A stretch of 64,000 bases of DNA from Cypionkella sinensis (GTDB lineage: Bacteria > Pseudomonadota > Alphaproteobacteria > Rhodobacterales > Rhodobacteraceae), in NCBI RefSeq assembly GCF_042646385.1, contig NZ_JBHRTO010000001.1, forward strand, positions 2,790,001 through 2,854,000, in the 5' to 3' direction. Positions 34,441 to 43,080 of this stretch are shown piece by piece. Under the pieces are notes generated by a model. That model saw only the letters and a program-made list of their open reading frames with translations, searched no databases and was not told where the DNA came from. The first letter of the stretch is position 1; each line of letters starts with the position of its first letter. A program made the translations under genes and the position numbers.

Positions 34441-35154
34441 ATGCAGGCGATGTGGTGGATATGCGGGCTGACACTGGCGCTGGCCTTCGGCGCCACGGGT
34501 CTGCACGCTCAGAGTGATGAAGACACCGCTTGGCAAGCCGCGCGGCAATCGCAGGACATCGGCCTGCTGCAGGGTTTTGTCAAAGATCACCCGCAAAGCC
34601 CGCATCTGGCCGAGGCGCAGGGCCTGCTTGCACAGAACCTTACCAAAGCTCGCGGGCTTGGCTTGATGCCAGTTGAGGCGGTGGAAGGCTATGCCCAGCA
34701 GCGCGATCTGATCACTGCCGCGCAAACCTCAAAATCCGCTGCGGATTATGAGGCCTATCTGGCGGCCTACCCGCAGGGCATGTTCGCAGCACTTGCACAA
34801 AGTGAACTGGCCCTGATCGCGCTTGCCCCGGCTCCGGCAGCACCTGCCGAAGATGAGTTGGCCGGGTTGACCTTCACCACCCCATTGCCATCGGGCGAGC
34901 ATGTGAAAGGCCAGTCGATTGCCGATCTGATCGCCACCGGCTCTCCGCAATTCGCCCCGATTGAGGGCCTACCAGACGAAGCCTGGCGCGACAAATCCTG
35001 CGCGAACTGCCATGCTTGGACCAAAGCCAGCCTGTGTGATCAAGCCAAAACCTATACCAAACCCGAAGCGGCCGAGGCACTGAGCAAACCGCATCCTTTG
35101 GGGCAGACCTTTAAGCTTGGCCTGAAGGAATGGGCTTTGGGCGGGTGTATGTAG
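34441..35154 (+). CDS. Exported protein with TPR-like region and one CxxCH motif
   Basis: A 237-aa protein with a signal peptide (cleavage near LHAQSDE). The first half has helical, TPR-like repeats ('DTAWQAARQSQDIGLLQGFV', 'SAADYEAYLAAYPQGMFA'), a pattern common in proteins linked to Ser/Thr kinases and caspase-like modules. Near residue 185 'CANCH' is a single heme-c type motif, but no distal Met ligand can be assigned and the Cys pair might instead form a disulfide. Start and stop abut both neighbours without a gap, so it is co-translated with the YceI-OmpA fusion and the kinase. Function unknown. Confidence 0.65.
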   Translation: MQAMWWICGLTLALAFGATGLHAQSDEDTAWQAARQSQDIGLLQGFVKDHPQSPHLAEAQGLLAQNLTKARGLGLMPVEAVEGYAQQRDLITAAQTSKSAADYEAYLAAYPQGMFAALAQSELALIALAPAPAAPAEDELAGLTFTTPLPSGEHVKGQSIADLIATGSPQFAPIEGLPDEAWRDKSCANCHAWTKASLCDQAKTYTKPEAAEALSKPHPLGQTFKLGLKEWALGGCM

Positions 35155-37011
35155 ATGACAGAGACCCCCATCACACCCGCATCCGAACGCGCCACCACCG
35201 TATCAGGCGGCACCCGGATCATTGGCACCTATGAGATCGACAAGCTGATCAGCGCTGGCGGCATGGGCGAGGTCTATCGCGGCCACAACATCCACAATGG
35301 CGAGCCTGTGGCGATCAAGATCGTGCTGCCCAGTCTGGCACATGATCCGAAAATCGTGGCGTTGTTCCAGAAAGAAAGCACCACCCTCTCACGGCTCAGC
35401 CACGAAGCCATCGTGCGCTATCACGTCTTTACCAACGATCCGGGCATCGGACGACCCTGTCTGGTGATGGAGTTTGTTTCCGGCACCCCGGTGTCTGACC
35501 GCATCACCGCAGGCCCGATGCCGCTGGACGAGGTCAAGGTGATGCTGCGCCGCGTCGCCTCAGGTCTCGACAAGGCACATCGCGCGGGGGTGATCCACCG
35601 TGATATGTCGCCCGACAACATCATTCTGGAAGAAGGCATGGTGGAACATGCCAAGTTGATCGACTTTGGCATCGCCAAATCCTCGGCCATTGGGGCCGGC
35701 ACCTTGTTGCAGGGCCAGTTCGCCGGCAAGTTCAACTGGGTCGCGCCCGAGCAGTTGGGGGCCTTTGGCGGCCATGTCGATGCGCGGTCGGATATCTATT
35801 CGCTGGGTCTGGTGGCGGCTGCTGCCAGCAGGGGCGCGGTTCTGCCGATGGGGGATTCGATCGTCGATGCGGTGGGTAAGCGGGCATCTGTGCCGGACCT
35901 GAGTGGGGTTGCCCCCGATCTGCTCCCGCTGCTGCGGTGGATGCTGGCCCCCGATCCTGCAGCGCGGCCTGCGTCGATGGCGCAGGTGATTGCAGCGTTG
36001 GACAACCCGGCGACTGTGCCCGCCATGCCGGGCGTATCCGATCCCAACGCCACCCAGATCATCGGCACGCCTCTGCCAAATCCGGGTGGGATTGCGCCGC
36101 TTCAAGCGCAAGATGCCAGCCCGTTCGGCACTGCTGCCCTCGCACCTCCGCCGCCTGTGGTGCAGAAAGCCGCATCGAAATCGCCGCTTCTGCTGATCGC
36201 CATCGCAGTCATGCTGGCCACCAGCGCTGTGGCGTATTTCTCGGGTGCGTTCACCGTGAAACCCGTCGAGGTCGCCGATACGCCCAGCGTGAAGCCTGCC
36301 CCAGCAACGCCAGCCCCCGCGCCCGCCCAACCTGCCGTCCTCAGCTTGGCGGCAGTCACCGATCTGCTGGCGCGGCAGCAGGATTGCGGGCCGCTTCGCC
36401 TGACCAGCCCACCCACCACTGGGTATGCGGCGGGCGAGGTCGTGCAGATCAGCGGGCGCACCGCCTCTGATGCCAGCGCCGACGCGCTGCAAACCAGCGT
36501 GGCGGCAGCGGCAGAGGGCAGGCCGGTGGAACTGTCATTGCAGCGGCTGAACCCGTCGATCTGCGCCGTGTTAAACGGCCTGCCGCCGCTGGTGTCTGGG
36601 CAGATTGCCGTGGCGTTGGGCTATGGTGATCGGGCCGATCCCAACCCGGACGGGCATTATGTGACCGGGCAGAACCCGGTGATCGACCTGACCCTGCCTG
36701 CAGATGCGGGCTATGTCTCGGCCGCGGTGGTGGATGGGTCGGGGCAGGTTTTGCAGCTTTTGCCGGGCACGACCCAGCCGGAACCGGGCAAGCTGCGGGT
36801 GGCGTTTCCGGTGGCTGAGGCCGGGGCAGGCAAGCCTGCGCTGGTGGTCAATCCGGCTGGGCTGGGGCTTGCGATGCTGCTGGTGCTGCGGTCAGAGACC
36901 GCCCCTGCACCGGGGCCGCAGATCGAGCCTGTCGATGTCTATCTGAGCCGCATCAGACAGGCGAAACTGATTTCGATGGATGACCGGCTGTTGAATTTGA
37001 CCGCGCCCTGA
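35155..37011 (+). CDS. Transmembrane Ser/Thr protein kinase (PknB-like)
   Basis: A 618-aa protein. Residues about 25-285 are a eukaryotic-type kinase: glycine loop 'ISAGGMGEVYRG', ATP lysine in 'VAIKIV', catalytic loop 'HRDMSPDN', and 'DFGIAK' with 'WVAPEQ'. All catalytic residues are present. A Pro-rich segment and one membrane helix ('SPLLLIAIAVMLATSAVAYF') follow near residue 345, and then an extracytoplasmic C-terminal domain resembling DUF4384-type modules ('QVLQLLPGTT'). The layout suggests a receptor kinase sensing something in the periplasm, perhaps through the two exported proteins encoded just upstream. No phosphatase gene is nearby. Confidence 0.88.
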   Translation: MTETPITPASERATTVSGGTRIIGTYEIDKLISAGGMGEVYRGHNIHNGEPVAIKIVLPSLAHDPKIVALFQKESTTLSRLSHEAIVRYHVFTNDPGIGRPCLVMEFVSGTPVSDRITAGPMPLDEVKVMLRRVASGLDKAHRAGVIHRDMSPDNIILEEGMVEHAKLIDFGIAKSSAIGAGTLLQGQFAGKFNWVAPEQLGAFGGHVDARSDIYSLGLVAAAASRGAVLPMGDSIVDAVGKRASVPDLSGVAPDLLPLLRWMLAPDPAARPASMAQVIAALDNPATVPAMPGVSDPNATQIIGTPLPNPGGIAPLQAQDASPFGTAALAPPPPVVQKAASKSPLLLIAIAVMLATSAVAYFSGAFTVKPVEVADTPSVKPAPATPAPAPAQPAVLSLAAVTDLLARQQDCGPLRLTSPPTTGYAAGEVVQISGRTASDASADALQTSVAAAAEGRPVELSLQRLNPSICAVLNGLPPLVSGQIAVALGYGDRADPNPDGHYVTGQNPVIDLTLPADAGYVSAAVVDGSGQVLQLLPGTTQPEPGKLRVAFPVAEAGAGKPALVVNPAGLGLAMLLVLRSETAPAPGPQIEPVDVYLSRIRQAKLISMDDRLLNLTAP

Positions 37012-37598
37012 GGCGAAATCGGTATGGTCCCAACTCGGGACCAAATAAATGTTATTTATTGCAATAACATAGGTCATGCGTTTTAACGCTTTCTTAACTT
37101 TTGCGCGGATCGCGGCAGATTTGCGGGCGCAATCCACGCCAGAAGCAGCGCCATCCGCTATGCCGCATCCGGCTTGCGGCCAGTGATCCGCCCTCCGTGG
37201 CAACGCCGCAGGAGGGGGCTCGATGCCCCCGATGGCGGCCGCTGGCTTGAGGGGAGGGGGTCAGGCGCCTGCTAGCGGACCGATTCGCCGGGTTGCAACC
37301 CTTACGTGTTGCTTGCAATTCTCGAACAACCCCCAGCCATTTTCCGCCAAGTCCGCCAGCATCAGCCTCTACGGGCAATTGCGTCATGACTGCGGCAAAT
37401 CCTTATAAATCAGGGGGTTTTGCCATTTTCCCGCCGAGATGAGCCTGCCGCAGCCAGAACCGCGCCTCATCGCCGCCATGAAATCCGGACAAACATTAAC
37501 ACATCGACCGCAAGACACTTTCTCAGCTTTGCGGCAACCGATCAGACCAGACACCCCGCCCAGCCGCCAAGCGCCTGGCCCGAACAGGATAGACGACA
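37012..37598 (+). promoter_or_regulatory. 587-bp leader/promoter region of the pilus operon
   Basis: There is no gene here. The start holds GGTCCC-AACTC-GGGACC (37026-37042), probably the kinase transcript end, followed at once by overlapping palindromes AAATAA-ATG-TTATTT (37043-37057) and ATGTTATT-N6-AATAACAT (37049-37070), in an AT-rich patch that may bind a regulator. A nested hairpin lies at 37205-37239. The remaining 350 bp before the pilin start show no open frame of note. Confidence 0.5.
37205..37239 (+). other. Nested hairpin with symmetric internal loop in the pilus leader
   Basis: The outer stem GCCGC/GCGGC, a 4 x 4 internal loop (AGGA/GATG), the inner stem GGGGGC/GCCCCC and a TCGAT loop give a compact, strong RNA structure without a following T-tract. 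If the operon promoter is upstream, this lies in the 5' UTR. It matches no riboswitch class I recognise. Confidence 0.4.
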
Positions 37599-38087
37599 AT
37601 GAAACTGACGCCTTGCCTTACCTTAGTTGCCTTCGTTGCCAGTGCCCCGCTTGCGTTGCACGCCGCCGAAGTCGCCAGCACCAATCTTTCCGTCACCGCG
37701 ACGGTGCTGGATAGCTGCGTTGTCACCGCCCCGACCGGGTTGGTGTTTGCCAGCGTCAACACCGGCACCGCCACCAATCAGACCGTGCAAGGTTCTGTTG
37801 CTGTGGTTTGCACCGCGGCGAAACCCAATGTCTCGGTCAAGATGGAAGGTGGCGACAATGCCGCTGCGGGCAAGCGTTATATGAAGAACAACACCAATGA
37901 TCTGCTGCCCTATGTGATCACCTCGGACGCGGCGCATACCACGCCGGTGGCGATTGACGGCGCACTTTACACCGGGCCGCTGAACGCTGTCGCGCCAAAC
38001 ATCTTCCCGGTCTATGGCCAAGTGCCTGCCGGAAACTATGCCGCCGGGGTCTATACCGACACCGTCCGCGTGACGCTGAATTACTGA
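37599..38087 (+). CDS. Csu-type (spore coat U domain) pilin
   Basis: A 162-aa exported protein (signal peptide ending LHAAEV) made of one SCPU domain: conserved paired cysteines ('LDSCVVTA', 'AVVCTAAK') and the C-terminal 'YTDTVRVTLNY'. This is the major-subunit type of archaic Csu chaperone-usher pili used for biofilm and abiotic-surface attachment. The sequence right after the signal peptide ('VASTNLSVTATV') would be the donor strand for the neighbouring subunit. It is the first gene of a four-gene operon with chaperone, usher and tip-like protein. AGGA lies nine bases upstream of the ATG. Confidence 0.87.
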   Translation: MKLTPCLTLVAFVASAPLALHAAEVASTNLSVTATVLDSCVVTAPTGLVFASVNTGTATNQTVQGSVAVVCTAAKPNVSVKMEGGDNAAAGKRYMKNNTNDLLPYVITSDAAHTTPVAIDGALYTGPLNAVAPNIFPVYGQVPAGNYAAGVYTDTVRVTLNY

Positions 38088-38148
38088 CCAGTTCAAGGCG
38101 CCAACAAGAGCGCCCTGTTTCCAACCCATAAAACCAGAGGTTAACATC

Positions 38149-38580
38149 ATGTCGAGCAGTTCCAAATTTCGCGCAGCCGTTGCAGCCTTTGTGCTGGCGC
38201 TGCCTGGTGCATCCTTTGCGGACAGCCTGGCGGTCTCGCCGACCCGGCTGACCGTGCCTGCCCCGGCACAGGCCACCACCATGACCATCAAGGCCGAAGG
38301 CAAGGGTCAGGCTGTGGTGCAAATTCGGGTGATGGCCTGGAAAAAAGGCACCGATCCGAACAATCTGAAAGCCACCAAAATGGTGCAGGTCAGCCCGCCC
38401 GCCGCCAAGCTGGGCAACCGGCAGGAACTGACCCTGCGCATTGTGCGGACGGCGAACAAGGCGGTGCGGGGCAGCGAATGCTATCGCGTGCTGATCGACC
38501 GTCTGCCAACTAAAAGCAAAGACCCGCAGGCGGTGAAGTTGCAGATCCGCCAATCGGTTCCGCTGTGTTTTGAATCTTGA
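38149..38580 (+). CDS. Pilus periplasmic chaperone, N-terminal domain only
   Basis: A 143-aa exported protein (signal ending SFADS) that matches the first Ig-like domain of PapD/CsuC chaperones: 'LAVSPTRLTVPAPAQATTMTI', 'SECYRVLIDRLP' and the closing strand 'LKLQIRQSVPLCF'. Normal chaperones are 230-280 aa, with a second domain after this strand. Here the frame stops three residues later, and only 86 bp separate it from the usher start, which leaves no room for domain 2. It may be a functional one-domain chaperone or a shortened remnant. The G1 strand that donates to pilins is present; the second-domain contacts to the usher are missing. Confidence 0.75.
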   Translation: MSSSSKFRAAVAAFVLALPGASFADSLAVSPTRLTVPAPAQATTMTIKAEGKGQAVVQIRVMAWKKGTDPNNLKATKMVQVSPPAAKLGNRQELTLRIVRTANKAVRGSECYRVLIDRLPTKSKDPQAVKLQIRQSVPLCFES

Positions 38581-38666
38581 CCAGATGACGCAAAGCGCGG
38601 TCCCGCAGGGGTCGCGGGGGGTGGGCCTTGCATGGCCCGCTCCGGTTGCAGAGAACGGGGGTTTAC

Positions 38667-41081
38667 ATGCACAGGATCGGTTTGGTTTGCGTGGCGACGG
38701 CGCTGTGTCTGGCACAGGCTGATCTTGCATGCGCCCAGGAAGGTGACGGACAAGAAGGCGACGCAGCGGGTCTAAGCGTCTCTGCCGATCTGACAGAGGC
38801 GGATGCAGGCCGGGTGCCGCTGTATCTGGAAGTGACCGTGAACGGCAAGCCCACCAATCTGGTGGCCGAATTCGCGCTGGAGCCGGGCAGCGGGCGGATG
38901 TTTTCACCGAAATCCGAGCTTGTGCAGGTGGGGCTGGATGGCAAGCACCTGTCGGCGGGCATGGTCGATTTGCGCAGCATCCCCGGTCTGCGCTTTGTCT
39001 ATGACGAGCCGGGGCAGAAGATTGATCTGCAGGTGCCAGTGGCAGCGATGCGCACTGAAGTGGTTTCGGCGATGCCCGAGGCCGAGCAGTTGGACGCAGA
39101 GCGCAGCTATGGCGCGGTGCTGAACTACAGTCTGGATGCGGGTTTGCAAAAGCAGCCTTTGGCCTCTGACATCGTTAGCACAGCGGCCAGCTTTGACGGC
39201 TGGATCTTTGCACCGTTTGGCGTGCTGCGGTCTTCGGGTGTGGTGCGTGATCTGATTGATGACAGCACCGGCCGCGAAGCCTTGCGGCTTGAGACGACCT
39301 ATCAGGTTTCAAGCCCAAAGCGGCGGCTGACGCTGGCGGTGGGAGATGTGCAAAGCTCGTCTTTGGCATGGTCGCGCTCGGTTCGTATGGCGGGGGTGCA
39401 GTTGCGCCGCGATTTCGGTCTGCGCAGCGATCTGGTCACGCAGCAGTTGCTGTCCTTCGATGGTGCGGCGGCGGTGCCGTCAAGCGTGGATGTGTTCATC
39501 GACAACAACCGTGCCTATAGCACCGGGCGCGATGCCGGGCCGTTTCGGTTGGAGGATCTGCCAGTGCGGGCGGGTGCGGGTGAGGCGCTGATCGTGGTGA
39601 CGGATGAGAATGGCCGACGGACCACCAAGGCGGTGTCGTTCTATGTTTCGCGCAAGCTGTTGAAAAAGGGCTTGCTGGATTTCTCGATCGAGGCAGGTCG
39701 CGCGCGGGAAGGCTATGGGCTGGAAAGCAACGATTACGGCAGCGATGGTTTCCTATCGGGCAGCCTGCGCTTTGGCCTGACTGAACGGGTGACGATGGAA
39801 GCACAGGTGCAGTCGAAATCCGATCTGACGATGGTGGGTCTGGGCTTTACCACCGTGCCGTTCAATCTGGCCGAGGTCAGTTTGGCGGGCGGGGTCAGCG
39901 ACTATGCTGGCAAGACGGCAAGCTTCGCTTATGGCGCGCTGCAAACCCAGGTGGGTGCGGTGGAAATCAACGGCTCGGTGCGGTGGTCACAGCAGGGGTT
40001 TGCCGACCTGGCCTATGCCACGGGCGTGGATTATCTGGGCCAGACGGCGATCGAGGATAGCGCATCTTTGCTGGAAGTGCCCACGTTGCAGACCGCCCTG
40101 AGCGTGTCGGTGCCGTTGGGTGGCGGCAATCTTGGTATGGGCTACGTCAGCTCTACCCGCAGCTCTTCGCGTGATGAACTGGTGACGGCGTCTTACGGTC
40201 GCGATCTGGGAATCTGGGACGGCTCGCTGTCGGTCTATGGCTCGCATGATCTGCAAAGCGGCGATACGCGGGCGGCGGTAGGGGTGTCGATGCCGCTGGG
40301 CAAGCGCAAATCGCTGCGCGCGACCAGTTCGGTGGACCCAGAGGGCAATGCACTGGGCGGGGTCTATGTCGCCCGCGCGATCTCTGACCGTCAGGGCGAC
40401 TATGGCTATGCCGCCGAGGTGCAGCGCGATTCCGGCGGGGCGATCCGCTTCAGCGGGCGCGGCGATTATCTGGGGCGGTTTGGTCAGGTGGGGCTTGAGG
40501 TCCGCTCGGGCGATGGCGCCACGGGGGTGCGGGCGCAGATGGATGGCGCGGTGGCAATGGCGGGCGGCGCCATGGCCTTTGGCAACCGCGTGACCGACAG
40601 CTTTGCCATCGTCGATGTCGGCGCGGCGGGGGTGCCGGTTTCGGTGCATAATCGCCCGGTGGCGCGCACGGGGCGAGGCGGCAAGGCCTTGGTGACGGGC
40701 CTGCAATCGAACCACCGCAACCGCGTCTCGGTTGATCTGGACGATCTGCCTGCCGATCTGGCTCTGGATGCCTCGGGCATGGATGTGGTGCCGGGGATTG
40801 GCGCGGGCGTAAAGGTAAAGTTCAGCGGCGACAGCGATGACAGCGCAGTCGTAGTGCTGACCGGGCCGAATGGTGCGCCGCTAGAGGCGGGTATGACAGC
40901 CCTGCTGAACGGCGGCGGTGAGGAGTTTTTCGTGGGCTTTGGCGGTGAGACCTTGGTGCAGGGGCTGAAACGCCACAACCGGCTGGTCGTGCAATCTGAC
41001 ACCGGGCGTTGCACCGCGAGTTTCGATTTTGCTCCGAAGTCTGGCGGCTTGCAGATGATTGAAGGGGTGCCCTGCCAATGA
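38667..41081 (+). CDS. Outer-membrane usher of a Csu-type pilus
   Basis: An 804-aa outer-membrane protein (signal peptide ending CAQEG). It contains an N-terminal periplasmic domain, a central beta-barrel ('SVDVFIDNNRAYSTGRDAGPF', 'DLPVRAGAGEALIVVTDENGR') with the plug region expected of ushers, and C-terminal domains ending 'CTASFDFAPKSGG'. Ushers recruit chaperone-pilin complexes and extrude the fibre. The start at 38667 follows a GGGGG stretch by six bases and gives a clean signal peptide; 13 codons further upstream in frame is another ATG that lacks one. It overlaps the next gene by four bases. Confidence 0.87.
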   Translation: MHRIGLVCVATALCLAQADLACAQEGDGQEGDAAGLSVSADLTEADAGRVPLYLEVTVNGKPTNLVAEFALEPGSGRMFSPKSELVQVGLDGKHLSAGMVDLRSIPGLRFVYDEPGQKIDLQVPVAAMRTEVVSAMPEAEQLDAERSYGAVLNYSLDAGLQKQPLASDIVSTAASFDGWIFAPFGVLRSSGVVRDLIDDSTGREALRLETTYQVSSPKRRLTLAVGDVQSSSLAWSRSVRMAGVQLRRDFGLRSDLVTQQLLSFDGAAAVPSSVDVFIDNNRAYSTGRDAGPFRLEDLPVRAGAGEALIVVTDENGRRTTKAVSFYVSRKLLKKGLLDFSIEAGRAREGYGLESNDYGSDGFLSGSLRFGLTERVTMEAQVQSKSDLTMVGLGFTTVPFNLAEVSLAGGVSDYAGKTASFAYGALQTQVGAVEINGSVRWSQQGFADLAYATGVDYLGQTAIEDSASLLEVPTLQTALSVSVPLGGGNLGMGYVSSTRSSSRDELVTASYGRDLGIWDGSLSVYGSHDLQSGDTRAAVGVSMPLGKRKSLRATSSVDPEGNALGGVYVARAISDRQGDYGYAAEVQRDSGGAIRFSGRGDYLGRFGQVGLEVRSGDGATGVRAQMDGAVAMAGGAMAFGNRVTDSFAIVDVGAAGVPVSVHNRPVARTGRGGKALVTGLQSNHRNRVSVDLDDLPADLALDASGMDVVPGIGAGVKVKFSGDSDDSAVVVLTGPNGAPLEAGMTALLNGGGEEFFVGFGGETLVQGLKRHNRLVVQSDTGRCTASFDFAPKSGGLQMIEGVPCQ

Positions 41082-42013
41082 TGCGCTGGCTTTGCCTTCT
41101 GCTGTTTGGATTGATCCTGCAAACCGGCGTTGCCGCTGCCGAGACCTGCACGGCGCAGACCACCGATTTCGATTTCGGCAGCGTCAGCCTGCGGGCGGGT
41201 GCGGTCAATCAAACCTCGGGCAGCGTGAAGGTGACATGCACCGGCGGCATCATCAGCGGTGTGGTGCGGCCGTATGGCATCTGCCTGACCTATGGCGGCG
41301 GCAGCGCCAATGATGGTGGCAGCCCGCCACGGCGCTATATGGTCGGGCCCGGCGGCTCGTTTCTGGAGTATCAGTTGCGACAAACCAGCGGTGGCGCACC
41401 GATGACACAGATTTTTGTGGAGGTGCTGATGCTGTTGGGCAATGGCAGCGTCACGGTGCCGATCTATGCCGATGTGCTGTCGCAATCGGTGCAACTGCCC
41501 ACCGGGGCCTATAATGCCAGCTATGCCAGCGGCGGGCAGAATGGCGTCAGAATGCGGGTGGGCGTGCTGTCGTGCAATCTTCTGGCGCAGGATCAGGCGG
41601 CGGGCGGCTTTGCCGTGCGGGCACAGGCGGCGTCCAGCTGCGATGTCTCGACCACGGCGCTGGATTTCGGCAATATCCCGGCGCAACTGACGCAACCCAT
41701 CGACAAGACGGCGACGGTTGAGGTGCGCTGCACGGGCGGCACGCCCTATCGCGTCTCGTTGGGTCTGGGGGGCGGGCCGGGGGTCAGCGACCCTGCTGCG
41801 CGCAAGATGAGAAATTTGCTGTCGACCCTGACCTATGGCCTGTTTCAGGATCCGGGCCGCAGCCAGCCTTGGGGCGACAGCTTGGGCAACAACGTTGCGG
41901 GCACCGGCGCAGGGGCGGCGCAGGTCTATACCATCTACGGGCGGATTTTTGGCAACCAGACCGCCAACATCGGCACCTATACCGACAATGTTGTGGTCAC
42001 GATCGCGTATTAA
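41078..42013 (+). CDS. Csu-type tip/adhesin protein with two SCPU domains
   Basis: A 311-aa exported protein (signal ending VAAAE) with two spore-coat-U domains in tandem: 'CTAQTTDFDFGSVSLRAG' (about 24-165) and 'CDVSTTALDFGNIPAQ' (about 180-311), the latter ending 'YTDNVVVTIAY'. The two-domain form corresponds to CsuE, which sits at the fibre tip and binds surfaces. It is the last gene of the pilus operon, coupled to the usher by a four-base overlap, and its end overlaps the convergent queG by 17 bases. Csu systems with only four genes lack the minor adaptors CsuA and CsuB. Confidence 0.83.
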   Translation: MMRWLCLLLFGLILQTGVAAAETCTAQTTDFDFGSVSLRAGAVNQTSGSVKVTCTGGIISGVVRPYGICLTYGGGSANDGGSPPRRYMVGPGGSFLEYQLRQTSGGAPMTQIFVEVLMLLGNGSVTVPIYADVLSQSVQLPTGAYNASYASGGQNGVRMRVGVLSCNLLAQDQAAGGFAVRAQAASSCDVSTTALDFGNIPAQLTQPIDKTATVEVRCTGGTPYRVSLGLGGGPGVSDPAARKMRNLLSTLTYGLFQDPGRSQPWGDSLGNNVAGTGAGAAQVYTIYGRIFGNQTANIGTYTDNVVVTIAY

Positions 42014-43028
42014 GCCGGGCGAGCGCCCAAGCAGCGGCTTCGGCCACGGTCGGCTCTGGATCAGCTTGCAACACCGCCGCGTGGCCGGCCAGATCGGGCA
42101 GGCCTGAATTGCCGATCGCATAGAGCACGTTGCGGACAAAGCGGTCGCGCCCGATGCGTTTGATTGGGCTGCCCGCAAAGCGCGCCCGAAAGGTGGCGTC
42201 ATCCAACGCCACAAGCTCCGCCAGTTCCGGCGCGCCGACGCGCGGCTGATAGCCGATGTCGCGGGCAGATTGCGCGAATTTGTTCCACGGGCAGGCGGCA
42301 AGGCAATCGTCGCAGCCATAAATCCGGTTGCCCATCAGCGCGCGCAGATCGGGGTCCACCGGGCCCTTGTGTTCGATGGTCAGATAAGAAATGCAGCGCC
42401 GCGCATCCAACTGATAGGGCGCAGGAAAGGCCTTGGTCGGGCAGGCATCGAGACAAGCGGTGCAACTGCCGCAATGGCTGACCTCGGCTGCGTCTTTCGG
42501 CAGATCGGCGGTGGTAAAGATCGCGCCCAAAAAGAACCAGTTGCCCAGATCGCGCGCCAGCAGGTTGGTGTGCTTGCCCTGCCAACCCAAGCCCGCCGCC
42601 TGTGCCAGTGGCTTTTCCATGACCGGGGCGGTATCGACGAAGACCTTGATCTCGGCCTTTGCGGCGGTGGCAAACCAGCCGCCCAGACGTTTCAACCGCC
42701 GTTTCACCAGATCATGATAGTCCTTGCCCTGCGCATAGACTGAAATCGCCGCCCGTTCAGGCTGGCCGATCACCGCCATCGGATCGGCCTCGGGGGTATA
42801 AACCTCGGCCAGCATGATCACCGAGCGCGCCTCGCGCCACAGCGCCGCCGCATTGCCACGCCAATGCGTGCGCTCCGCCATCCAAGACATTTGACCGTGA
42901 TAGTCGGCCTGCAGGAATGCAGCCAGCCGACCCGCAGTATCAGGCGCTGCATCGGGCGGACAGATGCCAACCTTAGAGAACCCCTCCTCCAAGGCCCGCG
43001 CAATCAGAGCGTCCTTCAGCCCCTTCAT
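41997..43028 (-). CDS. queG: Epoxyqueuosine reductase
   Basis: A 343-aa enzyme that reduces epoxyqueuosine to queuosine in tRNA, using cobalamin and two [4Fe-4S] clusters. The eight cluster cysteines are visible in 'HCGSCTACLDACPTKAF' and 'CDDCLAACPWNKFA', along with the tail 'RIGRDRFVRNVLYAIGNSG', a HEAT-like repeat region. The N-terminal half carries the cobalamin-binding fold ('HGQMSWMAER', 'GWQGKHTNLL'). It converges on and slightly overlaps the pilus tip gene, and lies downstream of the GST gene. Confidence 0.95.
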   Translation of the reverse strand: MKGLKDALIARALEEGFSKVGICPPDAAPDTAGRLAAFLQADYHGQMSWMAERTHWRGNAAALWREARSVIMLAEVYTPEADPMAVIGQPERAAISVYAQGKDYHDLVKRRLKRLGGWFATAAKAEIKVFVDTAPVMEKPLAQAAGLGWQGKHTNLLARDLGNWFFLGAIFTTADLPKDAAEVSHCGSCTACLDACPTKAFPAPYQLDARRCISYLTIEHKGPVDPDLRALMGNRIYGCDDCLAACPWNKFAQSARDIGYQPRVGAPELAELVALDDATFRARFAGSPIKRIGRDRFVRNVLYAIGNSGLPDLAGHAAVLQADPEPTVAEAAAWALARLNTRS

Positions 43029-43052
43029 CTTGGCGAAAATACTCCACGGGGT

Positions 43053-43071
43053 CCGGGGTGTGAAACCCCGG
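43053..43071. repeat. GC hairpin between GST and queG
   Basis: CCGGGGT/ACCCCGG with a GTGAA loop is followed, on the minus strand, by GGAGTATTTTCGCCAAG and the queG ATG. A hairpin next to this phrase is a recurrent intergenic arrangement in Rhodobacteraceae, as I remember it. It probably ends the GST message. Confidence 0.4.
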
Positions 43072-43080
43072 CGGCGTCAA

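Noticed and set aside
37012..37598. c-di-GMP (GEMM) riboswitch before the pilus genes
   Set aside because: A c-di-GMP switch would be attractive there, but none of the conserved GEMM sequence blocks are visible in the leader.
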